A stretch of DNA of 64,000 nucleotides from Lingula anatina (GCF_001039355.2 NW_019775460.1:278646-342645), one strand, 5' to 3'; positions 37,302-49,873 are shown, counted from the stretch's first letter. Program-made: numbers and translations. The notes: generated by a model from the letters alone, not told the origin.

Positions 37302-38089
37302 TGTTTAAGAGTCAAAAGTGGATATCTGTTTTTCTACTTGATTCTTTAGTTATGAAGTTTATGCACGTATAGGCCCCTATGTAGCCTATATATTTTATGT
37401 AGAGATATTACGTCACCTCACGCAATGATAATGTCACATTATATAAATGACCTGACTGCGCACCATACTTATCGTACCCATTGTCAATTCTTGTGCATTT
37501 CACAAAAATCTATATAGCAGTTTTTTTTTTCTTTTTGATTTGTTTAAATATTACAGTGTTTTGAACCGAAGACGAACTTTGGTTCATTTTAATGGGGGTG
37601 GAAACATGTGCGTACAGCTTTGTTGTTAAATAAAAAAGTTTAGGCTTAGTTTATTTTAGTTTCAATTTGGCTGCTTGGGACCCATACCTTATATGAATAG
37701 TAAGTACGTGCAAAGACTGCTTTATCGTATGAATGTTTGCTGGTCACACAGGACCTGCAACAATTGTGATCATGGGAGTGTGTCAAAATTTATTTTCCAT
37801 GCGGTCGTAAACTTGGAGTTAAGGCACTGTCACACCTATAGCCTGAAAATTCTGCCCTTACACAGACCTTACGTAATATACGTCTAGAACCGGAAGGAGA
37901 TTAAGTGTTTTGAGCATGTTTAAAATAGTTCAATGAACTGCTTTTATCTTCATTCTAATGCGCTGAAAACAGGGTGGTTTCATGCGAGTAAGTTGTGCGT
38001 ATAATCGACGACAGTGGCGGATTTGGGGGCAGGAGTGTCTTGTGTCTTTGGAGTTCAACTACCTTGGAATCTGACGTTTTTCGTGTTTA

Positions 38090-38610
38090 GTTTTGTGTGT
38101 GTTTTGAAGCCGCCCGGAATGATTCGTGCACTTTTCAGGTGTATTAGCTCTCAAATGCAGCTCGAATGTAGTTGGAAAACTAGGAATATCGATAATGCTG
38201 TCAGAATGTAGTCAAAATATTTAGAAGCCATCGAAATGCATTCGAGTTGCATTCCGGCTCATTTGAGGCACATGCAGAACATTCTAGCAGGGTTTGAAGT
38301 GTCTTGTCATTTTGGTTCTCCCTCGAACGCGATCAGAATGTTTCGAAAGCCGTTGGAATGCCGTAAGAATATTAAGAATGCACTCATAGTTCAGTTAGAA
38401 TACACTTAGAATGCAATTTGATATTTCTCCACCTGGAATGCACTTGGAAAATTTTGAGCACGAGCAAAACATGACGACCGGACACAATAATGGGCCCATT
38501 TATCTGGAATGCACTCAAGAAATTTTAGAACGCGATTCGAATATCCAGGAATATACAAAGAATTCTCATTCCGACTACATTCCAGCTTATTCCGCCTCTA
38601 GTGTGACAAG
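38090..38610. repeat. GAATG/CATTC-rich degenerate array
   Basis: GGAATG, GAATGCA, GAATGTAG and their reverse complements recur roughly every 15-30 bases, including GGAATGCACTTGGAAAATTT and GGAATGCACTCAAGAAATTT. The flanking sequence matches the flank of copy B/C, so this is an insertion or expansion. The core GGAATG is also a TEAD-type motif, but repeat decay explains it as well. Confidence 0.5.
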
Positions 38611-38704
38611 GGTATTAAGTCAAAATCGGAATCTTCAATGACGTGGAAGGCAATTTGTTATCAAATATGGTTTGCAGTTTTAATTCAGAGAAATGGGGTA
38701 TCCT

Positions 38705-38830
38705 TGACAACCAAACACAGAGTCATAGGGGACTGTTGATGAGGGAGCCTGTAACCTTGACAACTAAACACAATCAGAGGGAACTGATGATGAGGGAGCC
38801 AGTAACCTTGACAACCAAATTCGGTCTTGA
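38705..38830. repeat. 53-bp minisatellite downstream of copy A
   Basis: About 2.5 units related to those at 26,027-26,205. It marks the 3' end of the copy A/B duplication unit. Confidence 0.75.
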
Positions 38831-39885
38831 GACAATTATCAGTCATAAGGAAGACAGCACAGATCAAAACTTTATTAGTGTAAACAATAACTACTTTGCC
38901 AAACCCCTCAAACCACGTATTTCCCTTTTTTAACAATATGTTATTGATTTTGGGATGAAATTCATGAAAATCCGGAACAACTTTTACTAAATCTATATTC
39001 TGTGAAAGGTTTTGCATAAATAGTATCATTAATAATATTGTAAAATTCCTCTTTGTAAAAAATAAACTACAAGTTTAATCCTCTAAGTTCTGTTTTTTCT
39101 GGATTAAGTGAGTATTTAAAAAGAACACCAAATACAAATGACGTTAAAATTGCATTTGCGAATGAAGAAAAATTACATATCTTTAAAAAGTAAAGCTACT
39201 TGCAAGGTCTCAAAAACTTTAGAATATATTTACAATAAAATCCCCCGAGTTCAGAAGAAAAAGTAGAAAATCTATCGATAAATGGTAAGCTAATATTAAT
39301 AAACATAGTAGTAGTAATGATGATGATGAATAATGATTAATGCATGCATATATTTGTGTCAGGATTTTCAAAACTGTTTGAAAAAGTCCCTGGATACGAC
39401 GCTGATTGTAGATATGTTGATTTTCACCTCAAGAAACAGATGACACAAGACTGCAGACGTCCAGTTCACGACGTCTTTTTATTTTTACTGTATAATCATA
39501 TATTTTTGCTGTGAATTCAATATTTCCGCTAGATGTCAGTGGTGTTGCCGTGCGCGAGGCAGAAGTCTTTAGCATCGCTCCACTCGTTGTCTGCCGTCTT
39601 AATATTTTCCTTTATATTTCTCGTCTTCCTTCTTGACTCTTTCAGTTTTGTTCCCTTGCAGACTCTGTAAGTAAAAATGATAATATGATTAAAACATTTA
39701 ATTATCATTTGGAAAAAAACGGTCTTTATCAGGTTTTTGTATAGTTATCGCGGCCTTTATCTTTAATTTATCAGTCATTACTAGTCTTATTTTTTTTAAA
39801 TTTTATGTGTGTAAATGATTCTATGGACATTTCATTGTTCCTTTTTTTAAATTTATTTGCATGTCTATGTATTAGCATATTCATT

Positions 39886-40266
39886 ACCTCCGCCAAGGAG
39901 GTTATGTTTTTACCCCATGTTTGTTTGTTTGTTTGTTTGTTTGTCATCAACATAACTCAAAAAGTTATGGATGAACTTCGAATGGGTTAACTTAGAAGTG
40001 ATTAGTTTTTGGTGGTGATCCAGATCAATAATCAATATTCAAAAACCAAAAACCATGAAATTTTCAGGAACTGTCAGAAGTGGGCCAAGGAAAAGATGAT
40101 TAATATTTGGTGGTGATCCGGATCTATAATCAATCTATAATCAATAATCAAAAAAAAAAAAAAAAAAAACTAAATCATTATAGAATGAAAATTTAGTGGT
40201 GAAACGGCATTGGGTGGAGACTTTGCTGCCTTGGCGGAGGTCTACGCTCTCGGAGTGCTTTTCTAG
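39886..40266. mobile_element. MITE with ACCTCCGCCAAGG ends
   Basis: It begins ACCTCCGCCAAGGAGGTT and ends CTTGGCGGAGGTCTACGCTC followed by TCGGAGTGCTT. Internal GGTGGTGATCCGGATC motifs are present. It is inserted where copy B has continuous sequence (near 33,165). I recall closely similar interspersed elements in many unrelated animals; the class is not known to me. Confidence 0.75.
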
Positions 40267-40990
40267 TTTTAAATGTAACTGTTCATTCTTATCTTCCCTT
40301 TTTGAATATACTGATTTATATATAATGTGTATTTTTCTTTTGCACTCTTAAGGGAAGCATATACTGTTATCTGCAATGTACCTTTTTTTTCTCTTGAATA
40401 AACCTTTTTTGAACGCAGTATTACTAACACATTTATTGATTCCAATCTTTATTACCGTTTTCAACAAAAAAAAAAAAAAAAAAAAAAACGGACATCCGTA
40501 TTAAGCTTAACAACCTGGGAGACGCCAACAAGTTGTCAAATTCCTCTAGATTCTGTGGGAGATCTCTACACATGGTCTCCGGTAACAACAGCGACAGCAG
40601 TCCTGCGAGGATCGATTCAACTCCGAGGATGATAAAAGGCAGTGCAGCAATTGTTTCTTTAAGTAAAAATACTTGAGGTGTCACGGCGCTGCCCACTCGG
40701 GCGAAGGTAGATGACATCCCCATAGCTATGGTTCTGAAAAATTCAAGTACCTGCTATGTGTTTAACAAAAATTAAACAAACTAAAGATAAATCTTTACTG
40801 AAGATCGCACTAGAAAATTCGTCGCTGTAACTTTTAACACTATCTACCATTCAAAGAAAGGGACATGTGGATATGCTGGTTAAGGTCGCCTTACCTTATT
40901 ACCGTCGGATAAACCTCGGCCGTCACCACGTAGATGATGGTAAAAGACGCGGAAATGCCCATCTTACCCAAGACTGCTAACGTTAGTATT

Positions 40991-41607
40991 GTAACCCGGT
41001 TGGTTACTTAATTCTGAGCGAGTAGCAAACTTGAAAACACCGAAGACATCAATGGTAACTCATGAAGATCTTTATTTGTTGACGGGCTACAATCTGGCAC
41101 GCAGGCAGGGACAGTCACGACGATCTCCCGGGGTCTCTCTCTTTCTATCTTAGAGGCCCAGTTCTTATAGGGAGTCGTACCGATTCCTGCGTGCCGTAAA
41201 CTATCAGTAACGTAAATAACTATGTCCTAACTAAACAATCGATAATAAAACTAAGTACAGGGTCTTCGACACTTGACACTGCTGCCCTGCACATGGATAT
41301 ATTCTCCGGGTTGGAAGGTTATATAACGCTCGGACCTGGGACTGTCTTTACCGAAATTATCCCAGGTGTGGCGACTTGTTTTTGGTGGAAGAGATCAAAA
41401 GAACCAAATGGAAATAATGAGGCCTAAGTACCTCTACGAATTTAGGATAGTCACCGGGTCTCCCTTTTCTGTCAACTGAAAGAGGTGTACCTTTAATTAT
41501 CTTAATTTATTACTTTACCGGGACTTTTGTTTCTAATTTTGGTTTCTCTTCCGTGATTATGCATGCGTCATAAAGACAAAAACAAATTGTATAACACTAC
41601 CGTGTTA
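40991..41607. mobile_element. 617-bp DNA transposon in exon 7 of SLC22 copy A
   Basis: Flanked by the 7-bp direct repeat TAGTATT (40984-40990 and 41608-41614). The ends GTAACCCGGTTGGTTAC and (reverse complement) TAACACGGTAGTGTTA are imperfect inverted repeats. No transposase is visible, so it is non-autonomous. Removing it plus one target copy restores the 109-base exon of copy B. Confidence 0.88.
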
Positions 41608-42034
41608 TAGTATTAACCAATGTAAATCTGAAGAATTAATATAATACAATAAACCCTCTGAATGAAAATGAGTGCGATTGCTTCTTTAAGAGCATTTTGT
41701 CTCCTAAAACCACTCATATGTTCACATGTAAGCCGGCTCACTATAAATTAGCCGAGAACACGTTCAAAATAAAAATGGACAGATAGCCCTATGCCCTTTC
41801 GACTAATTTGACACAGAGGTAAGCGGCCGATATATGAGCCTAAATCTTTAAAGGATAACAACGTGACACAGATGGTCCATCTTAAGGTATTTTTCAAACT
41901 CTGATAACGAGACTATGGGTGGGATATCCCACCAAGTTCATACCAAGGAGGGATATACAGCCCATCTATTCTCTACCAGGGTGGCAGATATTATAGGGAA
42001 ATTTTCCAAAACCAGAGATTTGTATAAAGACATT

Positions 42035-42345
42035 GAGGCCATTCAGAAGGAGAAGAGCCGAGTCCTAGCTAGGCCACGACCTAAATATGGCGGACCTACA
42101 TGAAAGGAAGACCACTTAATCCTGTAACTGTAATGGTCTCTCCGCCTCTCTCACGGCTCCCCACGCGTCGTCCTTTGACTGGTTGAATTGAGCCGAGATT
42201 TAATTGCTGTGCCCCTGCAGGGACAACGCATGTGAGAGGCGGAGAGACCATTACCGGATTAAGCGGTCTTCCTTTCATGAGGTCCACCACCATATTTAGG
42301 TCGTGGCCTAGCTAGCACTCGACTCTTCTCATTCTGAATGGCCTC
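42035..42345. mobile_element. 311-bp near-palindromic MITE, intron 6 of copy A
   Basis: The ends GAGGCCATTCAGAAGGAGAA and (reverse complement) GAGGCCATTCAGAATGAGAA continue as inverted repeats of about 110 bases through CTAGCTAGGCCACGACC and GGTCTCTCCGCCTCTC. A loop of about 90 bases lies between them. It is absent from copy B. Confidence 0.85.
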
Positions 42346-43392
42346 ATTATCTGTGAATATCTTGTGAAAAATCAATCTGTCGCTCTGGTAGAGGGTGCAG
42401 GCCATCTAGGATCCAAACTAAGTAAGATATTTGAGATTCTTAAACAAATGTTACTCTGGTTCTTCTGCAGACGGATAAAATCTGACATACTGTGAAATTA
42501 CAAGAGGTAACTTAAAGTACCTGCAGGTAGAGAGCCGGAAACTATGCAAGCCACTCCCCCGAGAACCATGAACATTGACAGCGTTCTTCTCCTCCCGATC
42601 TTATCTAGGAGGACCAGAGCCAGGGTATAGCCCGGGAACTCAATGGCCCCCATCAACAGGAAGTTCAGGTACAGATTACCGCCTAAACTTTCCAGGTTCA
42701 GCGTCAATCCGTAGTAGACCATGCTGTTGACCATCCTGGAAAGTAAACAGCAGCTGAGACAGAAATGAACTCGGTTTGACAAATTAAACAAAAAACTAAA
42801 AAAAAAAAGATAAAGAAGTAGATTGGATTGCTTTAACGCCTTGAAGAGACGCCACACTGCTCCGCGGATGATTTAAATTAAATGTCATCTCACCAGTTAA
42901 AGCACACGTTAGCTGTCAACGCCGCCCGCCTCCATGTTCGCACCATGTCTATAGGGGTGTAAGTCCGGGGAGAAAGGACCACCTCATCTTCGTCGTCTAG
43001 GACGGACTGAATAGTCTCGGCATCAGGCTCAGATTTGATATTTGTCCTAGAAATTGCCCGGATCAAGTCGACTGCTTCTTCGGTGCGATTTCTGGACAGC
43101 AGCCAACGGAAAGACTCGGGAAGAACGCTGAAATTAACAGCGATGAAACTGCAGTTTTCTATGGTTTGAAATGAAAGGAAAGTTAAATTAGTAGACGCTT
43201 TGGTACCTGTAACTTCAACGCCATCTGTCCTGGCTTTGAGGTGAAAACAGGCTTCGAAGACATTCTTTTAAGATTTATGCCGCAAAATATTAACATCGGG
43301 TTATCTTGGGATAAAACTTGACTTCTATATGACTTGTACAATGTAAGATACAGACAGCAGGATATCTTGGGGAAAAACTAGTACGTGTAATA

Positions 43393-45039
43393 CAACATTG
43401 GTCAAAAAGGTTGTCCGACCCCCATTTCCATGTACTTATATTTACAAATGATCACCTCACAGATGTAAATTTTTATAAACGCTGCTTTTTATTCCAGATA
43501 TCATGTCTCACGTGATTAATGGTTCAGAAAATACAAAATAGTGGCGTAAATATGCACATTTTATACCATTTAGTCAATTTTATAACAGGTACCCCCTGAA
43601 ATCCACAGATGTTAAGAAATGTCTATTAAATTTAAAAGACGCCATCAAATGTCACCAAATTTACACACAATTAGCATTAGGATGTGCTCGTTAAAGGTCA
43701 CATGCCTAATAGCGTGTCTGCCTGACGAGTACTGCAATTATCTCCTGTAGGCGGCGCGACAAGCCTTCAACAAGGGTAACAATTCTGTTTTGAGGGATAT
43801 TGTCCCATTCATCCTAAAGTGCGTGGCGGTATTGGTCCAGGTTATTTGGGAACTGGTTCTCTTCTGCATTGCACATTACAATTAATGCCACAGGTGCTCA
43901 GTAGGATTTATATCAGGGCTCAAAGACGGTTGTCCCGTCCTCAGAGCCCTCTGGTTCTGCAACAAATTGCTTGTCGGACAAGAGCTGTGAGCAAGCGTGT
44001 TGTCACAATGAAGCCGGTAGCATCCCTGAAGAAACCTCTTGCAAATGGAGTGAGCTATCTGTTGAGAATGTTACCGTAAAATGCCCCAGTTACGTTTTGT
44101 TCAGAAAGGAACAATGCACTAATACCATGGGCTGGGAATGTTCTCCAAATGCGGACTGATCTAACACCTCAGGCGATATTAACCTGAACACACCCTTCCA
44201 AGAGGCATTTTTCAACATGTCTACAGACCTTCATTTGACCATCGATGGGATACAAGAAATAACTTGATTCTGCATCAAAATCGACTTCCTATTAGTGATG
44301 GATGGCCAGGTTCAGGTGCCTGTGGGATCACTGAACGTAGCATTCGCAGCTGATATCTCACTCCATCTTCAAGAACTAACTTTGGGGTTAACTCCAGGCT
44401 TCATCATGGTTGCACACTTGCTCACATCTCTCGCCTGGCAAGTGATTTGTTGTAGAAACACAATGCTCTAATGATGGAACCACCATCTATGAGCCCTGGT
44501 ATTAACCTCACTAATCAACTGTGACATGAATTGGAGTGTGCAATGCAGAGGAGAACCAAGCCCATAAAAACGAGGACCAACTTCCCCAAGCTGTTTAAGA
44601 AGAATATGACAATATCACATAAAACAGAATTGTTACCCGTGTTGAAGGCTTGCCGCGCCGTCTACAGGCAGTAATTGCACTACACGGTAGACACACACGC
44701 TATTAGGCGCGTGACCTTTAACAAGCACACCCAAATGCTAGTTGTGTGTGAATTTGATGACATTTGATAGCGCCTTTTCAATTTAATAGACATTTCTTTA
44801 CATCTGCAGAAATCACAGTGAAACATTGTATTTGAGGGGGTGCCTCTTATAAATTTTACTAAATGGTATAAAATGTGTATACTTTCACTACTATGTTGTA
44901 TTTTTGGAACCATTAATCATGTTAGGCACGGTATCTGGAATAAAAAGTACTATTTCTAACAATGTACAGCTGTGAAGTAATCATTTGTAAATAAAAGTAC
45001 ATGGAAATGGGGGTGGGACAACCTTTTTGACCAATGTTG
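43393..45039. mobile_element. Tc1/mariner-like element, inverted head-to-head, intron 4 of copy A
   Basis: It is bounded by TA (43391-43392 and 45040-45041) and ends in CAACATTGGTCAAAAAGGTT in inverted orientation, with inverted repeats longer than 70 bases. The left half, on the minus strand, encodes LSPDINPTEHLWH (about 43,890-43,930) and EWDNIPQNRIVTLVEGLSRR, typical of Tc1 transposase C-termini. The right half carries a diverged copy on the plus strand (EEYDNITHKTELLPVLKACR, about 44,605-44,665). Both halves contain stops. The element is absent from copy B. Confidence 0.85.
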
Positions 45040-45970
45040 TATCTCCGAGGACAAAACTTTAGTCAGTTTGACTAAGCTTTCTTATTCAACAACTGTGGCT
45101 AGGCCTGTTACTCCCTTCACATATGATCTTAGTAAATGTTATGTAAATACTTTTTAATCGAAGTGAAAACGCAAACGACATGAATTTAGCCAAGAGAACG
45201 ATTGCTAAATTTACAAGAATGAAAATAGATAAAGATCAGCTGCTGATGATAATTATTGATAGAGCAGTTTAAGAGTACTCAGTAGTATCACACAAGCACC
45301 GTGCAACCCCAAGTGCTATCCAAGCCTATTAAACATTTTATATGGATTTTAGACTATAAATAAGTCTTATTATTATTATTAGCATCGTTAATATTCTGAT
45401 CTTACTTACAAATAATAAAGGCCAAAAAGGTACCCGGGCACTATCAACGCCAGATTCAGGTGGCGCCAGTCTTTTATGAAGTAGGCNGGAAATGGGGGTA
45501 GGACAACCTTTTTGACCAATGTTGTATCTCCGAGGACAAAACTTTAGTCAGTTTGACTAAGCTTTCTTATTCAACAACTGTGGCTAGGCCTGTTACTCCC
45601 TTCACATATGATCTTAGTAAATGTTATGTAAATACTTTTTAATCGAAGTGAAAACGCAAACGACATGAATTTAGCCAAGAGAACGATTGCTAAATTTACA
45701 AGAATGAAAATAGATAAAGATCAGCTGCTGATGATAATTATTGATAGAGCAGTTTAAGAGTACTCAGTAGTATCACACAAGCACCGTGCAACCCCAAGTG
45801 CTATCCAAGCCTATTAAACATTTTATATGGATTTTAGACTATAAATAAGTCTTATTATTATTATTAGCATCGTTAATATTCTGATCTTACTTACAAATAA
45901 TAAAGGCCAAAAAGGTACCCGGGCACTATCAACGCCAGATTCAGGTGGCGCCAGTCTTTTATGAAGTAGG
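45002..45970. repeat. Contig-end overlap around N 45,487
   Basis: The 485 bases before the N (from GGAAATGGGGGTGGGACAAC through part of exon 4) recur after it with one visible substitution. This creates a spurious truncated exon 4 at 45410-45486. Confidence 0.9.
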
Positions 45971-47069
45971 CAAACAGCACGATGTAGAAGTAACCAAAGC
46001 TAAAGAAATACATTATACCAAAACCGGCTAGTTTACGCTTACTCGGGCCCACAAATTCAACTCCTGCAAAAAATAAATAAAGAAATAAAGAAAGAAAGAA
46101 ATTCTGAGAGCGTAGGGTAAATAACAGAAACTTAATAAATTACGGGAAAAAGGTATCTTAATTCGTCACTAGCTGTAAAAACATGGGGTTAATCTCTCTG
46201 TCTCTCGTCAGCATACCTAGAGTGTATATTGAGAAGAAAACACATCCGGTGATGATCCCCTGCAGACCTAGAGACGCTATATACACCGTCATGGAGGGAG
46301 ACAAAGCGGTAACTATACACCCACTGACACCGACAACATTACGGCCACCAGGAACGTAGGTCGTCTGCCGAACCTGAAACAGACATCACTTCTGAAATAT
46401 GAGGTTCTTGAAAGATAAAGGATATTTAAAGAAGAACATGTCAGGAATACTTCCCGTTTGTAAATTGTTATTTTGGTTGAAATAACCACGTATCTAAACT
46501 CCAAAATTGCGTTTATAGATAATCATTATTTTCCACTGAACGGTGCCATCTTTATCACCAAGGTTTTCGAGTCATGTTTGGCGTTTTCAGAACAGTGCTG
46601 CCATGGCATACATGTATATACCCACCATCAGTAAAATAGCAAACAAGAAGAACATTATATTTATAAGCATTTAAGTATACCTAACAAAAAATGAAAGTGA
46701 ATTAAAATGTCCATAATTAATTGACTTGGTCCAAAGCAAACTCACCTATCACTTATGGTCCCACTTAAAGCGTCTCCCACCACTTTCCCTACAAAGAACG
46801 CGGACTGGCTGGCGCCCACCATCCACTCTCTTCCACAGCTCAAATCAAACTGAAGATAACGCAGGGGATAGATCGATCTTATATAAGATCAAATGAAGTT
46901 GGTATATGAGGAAGCTCTTGTTTTAGATATGTACAGTTTGTCAATGTCAGGACGATCTGAGAATAAACTAGCCGCTGTGCTCACTATGCTGATAAAATAC
47001 CAACTTACACACGAGCACATCATGTATCTAAATCTTAAGTGTGTTAAGAGACCTTTCCCAGAGACTATG

Positions 47070-47305
47070 ACTGGGTTCCCAAATATTTGGATCGATCTAT
47101 CTCCAAGGGGATTCTCGCTTAATTGCAATTAACTGAAGTGGCTAAGATGTCTGTTACGCCTACTGAAGCTGATAGGGGGTAATTAACTATCGTATAGCAG
47201 TAGGCGTCCCAGACATCTAAACCACTTAAGCTGAAAGCAATTAAGCGAGAAACTCTGTGGAGATGGACCAATCCTGTTAGATCGATCTAGGGATGGGAAC
47301 CCAGT
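47070..47305. mobile_element. AGATCGATCT-type palindromic MITE, copy 1 (intron 1 of SLC22 copy A)
   Basis: The inverted ends are ACTGGGTTCCC and GGGAACCCAGT. Internal inverted blocks are CTCGCTTAATTGCAATTAA and GCAATTAAGCGAG. Related copies are at 60350-60550 and 63680-63914. Confidence 0.8.
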
Positions 47306-47859
47306 CTAAAAGATACATTTCCACATCCTATCTCTGACACCACCGTTGATGTATAAATATCCTGGCTATATTCCAGTCCCAGAGGACACGCTATGCTTTC
47401 TGTCTCGTTAACACTTGGAACAGAGTGCGTCTCATTATAGGAGGTGAGAGTTTGGTTAGGCCTTGTCCATGGATAAAGCTTACAACTGCTTCTAGTCAGT
47501 TGGCCGCCGTTTTCTTCCCAAGGGATGGACAGGTTCAGCAGCTCCTCGTGGGAAAGGTTGCCGTAGACCCTCTCCGCGCGCGCCACGTGCTCAGCGGGCA
47601 GTTTACAGTGGTGTTTGGGCGTTGCCGCCAGGAACACCGTCGCCAGTAGGGGTAATATTGCATATAACCTAACAAGACATACCAGAAAATACTGTCGTCT
47701 CTGGTAAGTACCAAACTCTCCGATAACCTGCAGAAGCCCGTCCAAATGCATTGTTTTAGAGTTAAAAGTGGATCTCTCTCTTTTTCCACTTGATTCTTTA
47801 GTTATGAAGTTATAGCACGTATATGTATATTTTGTAGAGAAATAATGTCGCCACACGCA

Positions 47860-48420
47860 AACTGCGGCTAGATAATATCACATTATATAAATGACGTGGC
47901 TAAGCACCATACTTATGGCACCCACTGTCAACTCATCGCTTTGCACTGTGCATTTCACAAAAATCTTAATAGCAGTTTTGTTGTTAAAATATGACAGTGT
48001 TTTGACCCGGTGACGAGCTTTGATTTGTTTTAATGGGGATGGAAACATGTGAATACTGCATTGCTTTTGAATGAAAAGTTTGGGCTTCGTTTAGTTTAGT
48101 TTCAGTTAGGCTGCTTAGGACCCATACCTTATATTAACAGTAAATGTGTGCAAAGACTGCTTTATCGTATGAATTTTTGCTGGTCACACTGGACTGGCAA
48201 CAATTGTGATCATGGGAGTGGGCCAAAATTCATTTTCCATGCGGTCATAAACTTGGAGTTAAAGCACTGTCACACCTAGCCTGAAATATTGCCCATACGC
48301 AGACTTAACGTCATATACGTCTCTAGTACGCACACAAACCGGAGGTAGATGGCGCTGCTTTTATCTTCATTCTAATACGCTGAAAACAGGGCGGTTTCAT
48401 ACGAGTAATTAAGCTGCACC
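47860..48420. other. 5' flank of SLC22 copy A
   Basis: It matches 37,320-37,990 upstream of copy B, so the duplication unit included the promoter region. No element could be assigned within it. Confidence 0.5.
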
Positions 48421-48531
48421 CCCCCCCCCCCTTTCTATTTTTTTTTTAATCACACCAATGGTCCTATCTTCAAATGAGAATTTTGACAAGCTAAATCAGG
48501 TCTAAACCGAATCAACTAAATGGCACCATTA

Positions 48532-48637
48532 CAGGGCCGTAGCCTGAGCAAAATGCCAGGGGGNATTAGGTAGCCCTCTGACATATCAAAATTTTCGGGG
48601 CCATTCATTCGGCTTCGCATCATGGATCCGCCCCTGG
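48532..48637. mobile_element. Short MITE-like element with CAGGG ends
   Basis: Ends read CAGGGCCGTAGCC and (reverse complement) CAGGGGCGGATCC, resembling hAT-type termini. An N at 48,564 lies inside. No coding sequence is present. Confidence 0.45.
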
Positions 48638-48699
48638 ACGACACATACGACTCATACGGACCGATTCTTTGCAAGGGCTTAAAACGCACATCTGTGTTC

Positions 48700-49850
48700 C
48701 ATGTCAGTATCAAATAGTGGCGTGTTCTTTATTACGATAGTAAGCAGCATCACGCTTGAACATGTGTAAGACTAGGCCACTATCACTACACACATCACAA
48801 ATATTAATATTTTAGGCCTAATACATGGACGCAAGAAACCCATAGATTAGTAATTTTCAGTCAACACATTACTGATCCACTGGGAAACAATGTCAGCATA
48901 AAACATGCTACTTCAGCAGTCTAGCTAGGTGTTGCGCATTTTCTGCAATTAAATTAGATTACTATTACTTACTGAAAAGCCATTTAGAACTAATATAGGC
49001 CTAAACCATAACATTAAGCTTGTACATGTGTATTCAAGCAACAAATCTAATTAAGTGCCGGGACGGGTTTTGTAATGAATGGTAAGCGCAATTTGCTCCT
49101 TTCTCGAGAAAACAAATAATTTTGATGGGTAAATCCTGTGTAGAAAAGGGCCTACATTTAAGTCATGAAATATCTGCATGCGTTCGATTATACATACATG
49201 TCTGATATTATTGTTCATTAGGGTAGACTATTTTGGTAGGCCCTTGTTTTAAGGGTTATAGCCTACACGTAGATATTTTTAGGTTCAGCAACCAATGACG
49301 CCAACCATGGAGACAAGATGAGGCATATGACAAGATAAGTAAATAAATTAATAAATAAAATTTTAAAAAGGAAATTTACAAAGTAGAAAAAATTGGGTTT
49401 GGTGGATTTCCCCATGCCTCATTTTGAAAAATTGGAAAATTTAAAAATTATTAAAATAATCTTAGGACCACAACCAGCCACAGACAGGACCCCCTTTCCA
49501 TCCTGGCCCCGATCCTCCTCTCTTCGTTCAGCCTCCACCTCTCTCCTCCAGGTGTGCTACGTAGGCCTACGTACTGTCTCTCACTGGGGTCCCAGGACAG
49601 GTGCAAAGAGCTATTAGTAGTGTGGCGGTTGCGTCTATTGTGATCTTTCTAAGGGTATGACCAAGACTTTTCCAGTATGAGCAATTAAACACAAAGTTAT
49701 ATTTCACACGGTTATTATATAAACTGGATTGTGCATCGTAAAAATACGTAACACTGACAGCAGAAACGAAAGTAAAACTTGAGAAGAGACCGTTAAGCAC
49801 TGACATGCTCTTTAGCACACGAAGGTCCGATTATCTTATATTTGACCCAT
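48700..49850. other. Intergenic stretch between SLC22 copy A and DCTD
   Basis: About 1.1 kb of AT-rich sequence between two divergently oriented genes. I see no repeat family or coding sequence in it. Confidence 0.4.
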
Positions 49851-49854
49851 ACAG

Positions 49855-49863
49855 TTTCGCGCC
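49855..49863 (+). promoter_or_regulatory. E2F-like site before DCTD
   Basis: TTTCGCGCC, a match to the E2F consensus TTTSGCGC, lies 11 bases before the DCTD start codon. The start context CAAAATGGCAG also resembles a YY1 motif. S-phase control of a deoxynucleotide gene would fit, but that is inference. Confidence 0.5.
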
Positions 49864-49873
49864 AACTTGCAAA

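Larger units (their letters stand above)
40433..47751 (-). pseudogene. SLC22-type transporter, copy A (disrupted)
   Basis: All eight exons are recognisable: 47332-47751, 46746-46849, 46217-46373, 45895-46063, 42894-43127, 42521-42735, 40895-41627 and 40433-40733. Three lesions are present. The exon-1 donor, GAG|GTAGG in copy B, reads GAG|ATAGG. Exon 3 is 157 bases instead of 155 (an inserted TA near 46,314), which shifts the frame. Exon 7 contains a 617-bp transposon plus 7-bp target duplication (733 - 624 = 109, the length in copy B). Exon 1 still encodes a clean MHLDGLLQVIGEFG start, and exons 5, 6 and 8 are open, so decay is recent. It arose by tandem duplication with copy B, including the upstream flank. 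Confidence 0.85.
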
